A stretch of 64,000 nucleotides of DNA from Candidatus Pantoea edessiphila. Its GTDB lineage: Bacteria; Pseudomonadota; Gammaproteobacteria; Enterobacterales; Enterobacteriaceae. The translations under genes and the position numbers were made by a program. Positions within the stretch are counted from its first letter, which is position 1; the number at the start of each line of letters is the position of its first letter. A model generated the notes under the pieces. It searched no databases. It was not told where the DNA came from and saw only the letters and a program-made list of their open reading frames with translations. This document shows, piece by piece, positions 58,499-64,000 of the stretch. Where the stretch lies: contig NZ_PDKR01000001.1 of NCBI RefSeq assembly GCF_002933345.1, positions 243,986 to 307,985 of the forward strand, given 5' to 3'.

Positions 58499-59131
58499 TA
58501 TAGATTTTCCTTAAATTCAATAAATATTTTAATAATTTGTTTTAAATTTAATTAAAATCAATCAAAATACATATATTAAATATCATATCATTAATTTTTA
58601 TTAATCACATTATTTAATAATAAATGCATATTGTTAATTTTATTCTCTATCTAATTTATATTACTATCCATTTTAGATATTAACAATGATATTAACAATA
58701 TATATGATATTTATACCAAAATAAATTATTATTAATATTAAATCAATTTAGTAAAGCTAATTATTAAAATTTGATTAAATGATAAATAAAAAATATTATA
58801 TGTGATCATATATAACTAATTTTTAAAAAATTTAATATTAATAGGCTAACATAATCAATATAAGTTTTATTATACTAAATAAATCTATCTTAATATAAAT
58901 TTATATTAATAATAATTATAATTAATATCAATTTACAATTGTGAGCTTTTATTCAATTAATAAACAACAAAATACATCTTATGTTTTAACTATCTAATTT
59001 TATTTAATAAAATAAAATAATAACAATTTTTTTAAATTTTAAAGTCTAATATTTAAATTATCAATAAAATTCACATTAATTCATGTGGTTTATTAAATAA
59101 TAAAATTATTTCTACAAAACAACTTATTTAA
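58499..59131. other. Non-coding region between dapA and upp
   Basis: This 633-bp AT-rich stretch has no usable reading frame. In E. coli gcvR, bcp, hda, uraA and others lie between dapA and upp; no remnant could be recognised. The dapA promoter should be near its left end. Confidence 0.55.
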
Positions 59132-59758
59132 TTATTTCGTACCAAATATTTTATCTCCTGCATCTCCAAGGCCTGGAATAATATATCCGTCTTCATTTAA
59201 TTTGTTATCTACTGATGCAGTGTATAACTCTATGTCTTTATGTACTTTTTCTAATTCATAAATACCTTCTGGTGCAACTATAAGAACCAAAACTTTAATA
59301 TTTTTACATCCAGCTTTTTTTAACAAATTGATAGTAGCAATCATCGATCCTCCTGTAGCTAGCAATGGATCAACGATTATTGCAATACTTTCTTTAATAT
59401 TAGAAGCCAATTTTTGGAAGTAAGGTATAGGAGTTAAAGTTTCTTTATCACGATAAATACCAACTATACTAATACATGCACTTGGTAAATAACGTAAGAC
59501 TCCTTCTATCATACCAAGACCTGCTCTTAAAATAGGTACAACTGTAATTTTTTTATACTCAATTTTATCTACTGTTACTAAACCGTTCCAACCTTTAATA
59601 ACAGTACTTTCAGTTTTTAAATCTGAAGTAGCTTCATAAGTAAGTAAACTACCTATTTCAGCTGCTAATTCTCTAAAACGTTTAGTACTGATATCATGTA
59701 CACGCATTAAACCTAATTTATGTTTAATTAGAGGATGTTTTACTTCAATAATTTTCAT
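59132..59758 (-). CDS. upp: Uracil phosphoribosyltransferase
   Basis: Upp makes UMP from uracil and PRPP, a salvage reaction. The 208-residue length equals E. coli. The PRPP-binding segment [16 protein letters not shown] and the uracil-binding C-terminus [17 protein letters not shown] are intact, as is [10 protein letters not shown]. The uracil permease gene uraA, next to upp in E. coli, is missing. upp is divergent from purM with a 201-bp spacer, as in E. coli. Confidence 0.98.
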   Translation of the reverse strand: MKIIEVKHPLIKHKLGLMRVHDISTKRFRELAAEIGSLLTYEATSDLKTESTVIKGWNGLVTVDKIEYKKITVVPILRAGLGMIEGVLRYLPSACISIVGIYRDKETLTPIPYFQKLASNIKESIAIIVDPLLATGGSMIATINLLKKAGCKNIKVLVLIVAPEGIYELEKVHKDIELYTASVDNKLNEDGYIIPGLGDAGDKIFGTK

Positions 59759-59959
59759 TAATTTTGCCTGATGAAAAATTTATATTAAAATATTATTAAT
59801 ATCCCTTTTTTTGTATTCATTATCTGTTTAAATAATAGAACTTTTAATGACATAATCAAAGTAAATATTAATAGAAAATTATATTGCAGTATAAAATATT
59901 TTTTTACTAATTAATAAATAATAATATTTTATTACTTAATAATAATTTTAGGAAAAAAA

Positions 59960-61000
59960 ATGATTGATAAATTATCTATCAACTATAAAGATGCTGGTGT
60001 TGACATTGATAATAGCAATTCTTTAATTAACTTTATAACAAATATAACAAAAAAAACCAATAGGTCTGAAGTAATAAGTACAATAGGAAGTTTTAATGCA
60101 CTATGCGAATTTCCAAAAAAATATACTGAACCAGTAATAGTTACTACTACTGATGGGGTTGGAACAAAATTACTTCTAGCTACAGATACAAAGTGTTTTT
60201 ATAATATTGGTTTAGATTTAGTTGCTATGTGTGTAAATGACTTGATAGTATGTGGAGCAGAGCCATTATTTTTTTTAGATTATTATTCAACTGGTAAGTT
60301 AGATGTGAAAATTGCCTCTTCAATAATGCAAGGTATTGTTGATGCTTGTTATGTATCCGGATGCGCATTAATAGGTGGTGAAACTGCTGAAGTTCCAGGA
60401 ATATACGTAGATAAATATTATGATCTTGTTGGTTTTTGTATAGGTATAGTTGAAAAATCAAAAATCATCAATGGAAATGAAATTAATGATGGTGATGTAT
60501 TAATTGCTATAGGATCAAGTGGTCCTCATGCTAATGGTTATTCATTGATACGTAAAATTCTTAAAATACATAATATTAATCCTTTAATTGAAAAATTAAA
60601 TGGAAAACCTTTATTACATTATTTAATTGAACCAACTCGTATATATGTAAATAATATATTAAAATTAACAGATCAAGTTAATATAAAAGCAATGATACAT
60701 TTAACAGGTGGTAGTTTTTTAGAAAATATTCCTAGAATGATACCTAACAACACCCAAGCTGTAATAAATGAAACAAGTTGGGTATGGCCTCCTATATTTA
60801 ATTGGATTCAAAAAAAAAGTAATATTAGTCGTCAAGAAATGTATCGAACCTTCAATTGTGGTGTAGGTATGATAATAATGGTTAATAAATTAGAATTAAA
60901 AAAAACAATTTCATTTTTAAATGATGTTAATGAAAAAGCATGGCCTATAGGCGTAATTAAAATTACTGATTCTAAAGAACGTGTATTATTCATAAAATGA
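59960..61000 (+). CDS. purM: Phosphoribosylformylglycinamidine cyclo-ligase (AIR synthetase)
   Basis: PurM closes FGAM to 5-aminoimidazole ribotide (AIR), the branch point between purines and the thiamine pyrimidine moiety. The 346-residue protein (E. coli 345) begins with LSINYKDAGVDIDNSN and has TTTDGVGTKLLLA, GLDLVAMCVNDLIVCGAEPLF and GGETAEVPG, all family motifs. AGGAAAAAA lies before the ATG. Its stop overlaps the purN start by 4 bases (ATGA). Confidence 0.97.
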   Translation: MIDKLSINYKDAGVDIDNSNSLINFITNITKKTNRSEVISTIGSFNALCEFPKKYTEPVIVTTTDGVGTKLLLATDTKCFYNIGLDLVAMCVNDLIVCGAEPLFFLDYYSTGKLDVKIASSIMQGIVDACYVSGCALIGGETAEVPGIYVDKYYDLVGFCIGIVEKSKIINGNEINDGDVLIAIGSSGPHANGYSLIRKILKIHNINPLIEKLNGKPLLHYLIEPTRIYVNNILKLTDQVNIKAMIHLTGGSFLENIPRMIPNNTQAVINETSWVWPPIFNWIQKKSNISRQEMYRTFNCGVGMIIMVNKLELKKTISFLNDVNEKAWPIGVIKITDSKERVLFIK

Positions 61001-61647
61001 AAAAAATTATTGTATTAATTTCAGGCAAAGGAAGTAATCTTAAATTCATCCTTCATGCTTGTAAAAATAAAATCAAAACAGGAAAAGTAGTAGCTGTTTT
61101 AAGTAACAATCCTTTGGCTTACGGTTTGATTTATGCTAAAAAAGCATATATACCAAATAAAATAATAAGTGAAAGTAAAATTATAGATCGTATAGCATAC
61201 GATATTAAACTCATAAAAGAAATTGACATATATAATCCTGATTTAATTGTTTTAGCTGGTTATATGCGCATTCTAAGCGATGTTTTTATACAGCACTATA
61301 AAGGTATTATACTTAATATTCATCCTTCTTTATTGCCTAAATATCCTGGTTTACATACTCATCGTTTAGTTTTAGAAAATCATGATTTAGAACATGGTTC
61401 TTCAGTACATTTTGTTACTAATAAATTAGATGGTGGACCTATTATTTTACAAAGTAGAATTCCTATCCTTCCCGAGGATACTGAAAATTCTATTATCAAA
61501 CGTATTAAACAACAAGAACATATCATATATCCCATTGTTATTAAATGGTTTATTGAGAAAAGATTAAAAATGGAAGGAGGAAAAGCATGGTTAAATGGTG
61601 AAAAGTTACCATTAAATGGTTATGAAAAATATTTAAATAAATTATAA
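60997..61647 (+). CDS. purN: Phosphoribosylglycinamide formyltransferase (PurN)
   Basis: PurN transfers a formyl group from 10-formyltetrahydrofolate to GAR, making FGAR. The 216-residue protein (E. coli 212) begins IIVLISGKGSNLKFIL and carries the catalytic Asn and His in ILNIHPSLLPKYPG (about residues 107 and 109) and the aspartate in VTNKLDGGPII. It overlaps purM by 4 bases. Need for folate links it to folC in this window. Confidence 0.97.
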   Translation: MKKIIVLISGKGSNLKFILHACKNKIKTGKVVAVLSNNPLAYGLIYAKKAYIPNKIISESKIIDRIAYDIKLIKEIDIYNPDLIVLAGYMRILSDVFIQHYKGIILNIHPSLLPKYPGLHTHRLVLENHDLEHGSSVHFVTNKLDGGPIILQSRIPILPEDTENSIIKRIKQQEHIIYPIVIKWFIEKRLKMEGGKAWLNGEKLPLNGYEKYLNKL

Positions 61648-61764
61648 ATAATACATTTTATTAAATTTAATAAATTATAATTATGGTAACATAATAAAAC
61701 AATAAGATTTAAAATCTGTGACTAATCTATGAGTAATATGAAAAATTAAGTATAGGTCTTATAA

Positions 61765-63806
61765 ATGATTTATATTGATAAAGAATTGAGTTGGCTATCT
61801 TTTAATGAACGTGTCTTGCAAGAAGCGAAAGATAAAAACAATCCACTATTAGAGAGAATGCGTTTTTTAGGAATTTATTCTAGTAACTTAGATGAATTTT
61901 ATAAAGTACGTTTTGCAGATTTAAAAAGACATATCTTAATAGGTGAAAAAAAAAATTACCTACTACACACCATCTTTTTAAAAAAATCCAAAAACAAGTT
62001 GTAAAATCTGAACAACATTTTAATGCTATATATAATGACCTTATAGTTGAAATGGAACGTAATCAAATATTTTTAATTAATGAAATGCAATTATCTTTTA
62101 ACCAAAAAATTTGGTTGTGTAAATATTTTAAAAATAAAATACGTCAACATGTAACTCCTATTATTATTACTGCTGAAACTGATTTGATTAAGTTTCTTAA
62201 AGATGATTATACTTATTTAGTAATTGAAATTATTTGTAGAAATAAAGATTGTTATGCATTAGTAGAAATTCCCTCAAATAAATTGCCTCGTTTTATTAAA
62301 ATCCCCGCTGAACCACAATATAAATACAAACCTATTATTTTATTAGATAATATTTTAAGATATTATTTAGATGAAATCTTCAAAGGATTTTACAATTACG
62401 AATTATTAAACGCTTATTCAATAAAGATAACCCGAGATGCTAAATATGATTTATCTTCAGCGATGGAATCTAGTATTTTGGAGTTAATGTCATCTAGTTT
62501 AAAACAACGCTTAACCTCAGATCCAGTACGTCTATTATATCAACATGACATGCCAATAAAACTTGTGGAATTATTATGCCAAAAACTTTCTATTACAAAT
62601 TTTGATTCAGTAATGCCAAGTGGTCGTTATCATAATTTTAAAGACTTCATTAAATTCCCAAATGTTGGAAATAATAATCTAATTAATTATCATTTACAAC
62701 CAGTACGTCACATTGGTTTTGAAGGTTGTCACAATTATTTTGATGTAATTCGTAATTGTGATGTATTACTTTACTATCCTTATTATACTTTTGAACATAT
62801 ATTAGAATTATTACAACAAGCATCTTTTGATCCTAATGTTTTAGCAATAAAAATAAACATATATCGAATTGCCAAATACTCTAGAATAATGGATTCAATG
62901 ATTCATGCAGCTTATAATGGCAAAAAAGTCACAGTAGTAGTTGAATTACAAGCACGTTTTAATGAGGAAATAAATATTTACTGGTCTAAACGTTTAACTG
63001 AAGCAGGAGTAAATGTAATTTTTTCTACCCCAGGTTTTAAAATTCATGCCAAATTATTTCTTATCTCACGTCAGGAAGGTAATTTAATTATGAGATATGG
63101 ACATATAGGAACTGGAAATTTTAATGAAAAAACTGCACGTATATATACAGACTATTCATTGTTAACTGCTGATTCAAGAATAACTAATGAAGTACGTCGT
63201 GTTTTTAATTTTATTGAAAATCCATATCTTCCTGTAACCTTTCAGTATTTGATTGTATCACCACAAAATTCTAGACGTGTTCTTTACAAATTAATAGACG
63301 ATGAAATAGCCAATGCGAAGCAAAAATTACCTTCAGGAATTACTTTAAAATTAAATAATTTAGTAGATAAAGGTCTGATTAATAAACTTTATAAAGCATC
63401 TAGTTGTGGAGTTAAGATTGATTTACTAGTACGAAGTATGTGTTCATTAATTCCAAATATTCCAGGAATCAGTGACAATATTAGAATTATCAGTATTGTA
63501 GATCGATATTTAGAACATGATCGTGTGTATATGTTCGAAAATAGAGGTGATAAAAAAATTTATTTATCTTCTGCTGACTGGATGACGCGTAATATAGATT
63601 ACCGTATTGAGGTTGCAGTAACTATTCTTGATCCAGATGTGAAAAAAAGAATCATAAATATACTTTCTATTCAGCTAAATGATACAGTAAAAGCACGTAT
63701 CATTGATAAAGAGCTAAGCAATTCTTATGTCAAATGTAAAAATCAATTAAGATCACAATTAACAATATATAATTATGTAAAAAACATAGAGAAATATCAT
63801 AAATAA
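61765..63806 (+). CDS. ppk: Polyphosphate kinase with one frameshift at a poly(A) run
   Basis: Ppk makes inorganic polyphosphate from ATP. Homology to E. coli PPK1 (688 residues) covers the whole stretch, but the frame breaks once. The first frame (61765-62004) reads [20 protein letters not shown] to ILIGEKKN. The second, which leads to ATG 62052 and on to 63806, reads [20 protein letters not shown] upstream of that ATG. Both meet at a run of ten A (61946-61955). One extra A would give a continuous 680-residue protein. The catalytic core is intact, with [12 protein letters not shown] and [22 protein letters not shown] carrying the active-site histidine region. Transcriptional slippage on such runs is known in insect symbionts, so the gene may still work; otherwise it is a young pseudogene. 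ppx, next in E. coli, is absent. Confidence 0.9.
61946..61955 (+). repeat. Ten-A run at the ppk frameshift
   Basis: The run GAAAAAAAAAATT is exactly where the two ppk frames meet. A change of one A (to 11), by polymerase slippage or sequencing error, restores the reading frame and produces a protein that aligns with E. coli PPK on both sides. Confidence 0.85.
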
Positions 63807-63867
63807 AGCAATTATCTATAATTAAATAAATTAATATTACTTTATTTTACTTTATTATTTATAATAA

Positions 63868-64000
63868 TTATTCCCATTCAATAGTAGAAGGTGGTTTACT
63901 ACTAATATCATATACAACCCGAGATACACCATTAACTTCATTAATTATACGATTAGATACACAAGCAAGCACTTCATGTGGCAAATGTGCCCAATCTGCA
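63868..64000 (-). CDS. guaA: GMP synthase (glutamine-hydrolysing), C-terminal end
   Basis: Only the last 43 codons are inside the window; the gene continues past the right edge. The C-terminal dimerisation domain reads [20 protein letters not shown] and then [20 protein letters not shown], nearly the same as E. coli GuaA. GuaA makes GMP from XMP. Position next to ppk, convergent, matches E. coli with guaB presumably beyond. Confidence 0.95.
   Translation of the reverse strand, partial: ADWAHLPHEVLACVSNRIINEVNGVSRVVYDISSKPPSTIEWE

Overview
The window is AT-rich DNA (roughly three-quarters A+T by eye) from a reduced-genome gammaproteobacterium of the Enterobacterales type, most likely an insect endosymbiont. 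The reasons are the fused NuoCD subunit, very high similarity of the housekeeping proteins to their Escherichia coli counterparts, long non-coding spacers, single-copy tRNAs where E. coli has clusters, and visible gene decay. I cannot name the genus from sequence alone.

From gyrA (about 1.7 kb) to guaA (right edge) the genes follow the E. coli order and orientation of the gyrA-guaA segment almost perfectly, with most intervening genes deleted. Layout: a partial yqhA and queH at the left edge, both outside that synteny; gyrA and elaB; the complete NADH dehydrogenase I operon nuoABCDEFGHIJKLMN on the minus strand (5.0-20.0 kb); ackA-pta; ubiX; purF-cvpA; folC, accD, truA; fabB, aroC, prmB, sixA; tRNA-Arg(CCU); mntH; tRNA-Ala(GGC); gltX; tRNA-Val(UAC) and tRNA-Lys(UUU); yfeH; ligA; cysK-ptsH-ptsI-crr; hemF; maeB; talA; ansP (not at this place in E. 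coli); dapE; a purC remnant, bamC and dapA; upp; purM-purN; ppk; and the C-terminal end of guaA.

Together the genes describe an aerobic cell. NDH-1 and oxygen-dependent heme synthesis (hemF) support respiration. Sugar enters through the PTS, and acetate/acetyl-CoA, malate and pentose-phosphate metabolism feed carbon onward (ackA, pta, maeB, talA). Genes for amino acid and cofactor synthesis are retained (aroC, cysK, dapA, dapE, folC, ubiX), as are fatty acid synthesis genes (accD, fabB) and manganese import (mntH).

The points most worth a second look are these. (1) folC and truA are full-length by homology but have no ATG, GTG or TTG upstream of essential N-terminal motifs. Each has a well-spaced ribosome binding site in front of AUA or AUU. 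(2) ppk is interrupted by one frameshift exactly in a 10-A run, as expected for a gene rescued by slippage. (3) purC survives only as a shredded remnant downstream of bamC, while purF, purM and purN are intact. This pattern fits retention of the upper purine pathway to make AIR, the thiamine precursor. (4) There is a perfect 44-bp palindrome in the queH leader, a queH gene itself, and a possible MntR operator upstream of mntH. I saw no CRISPR array, insertion sequence, prophage or clearly new multi-gene system.
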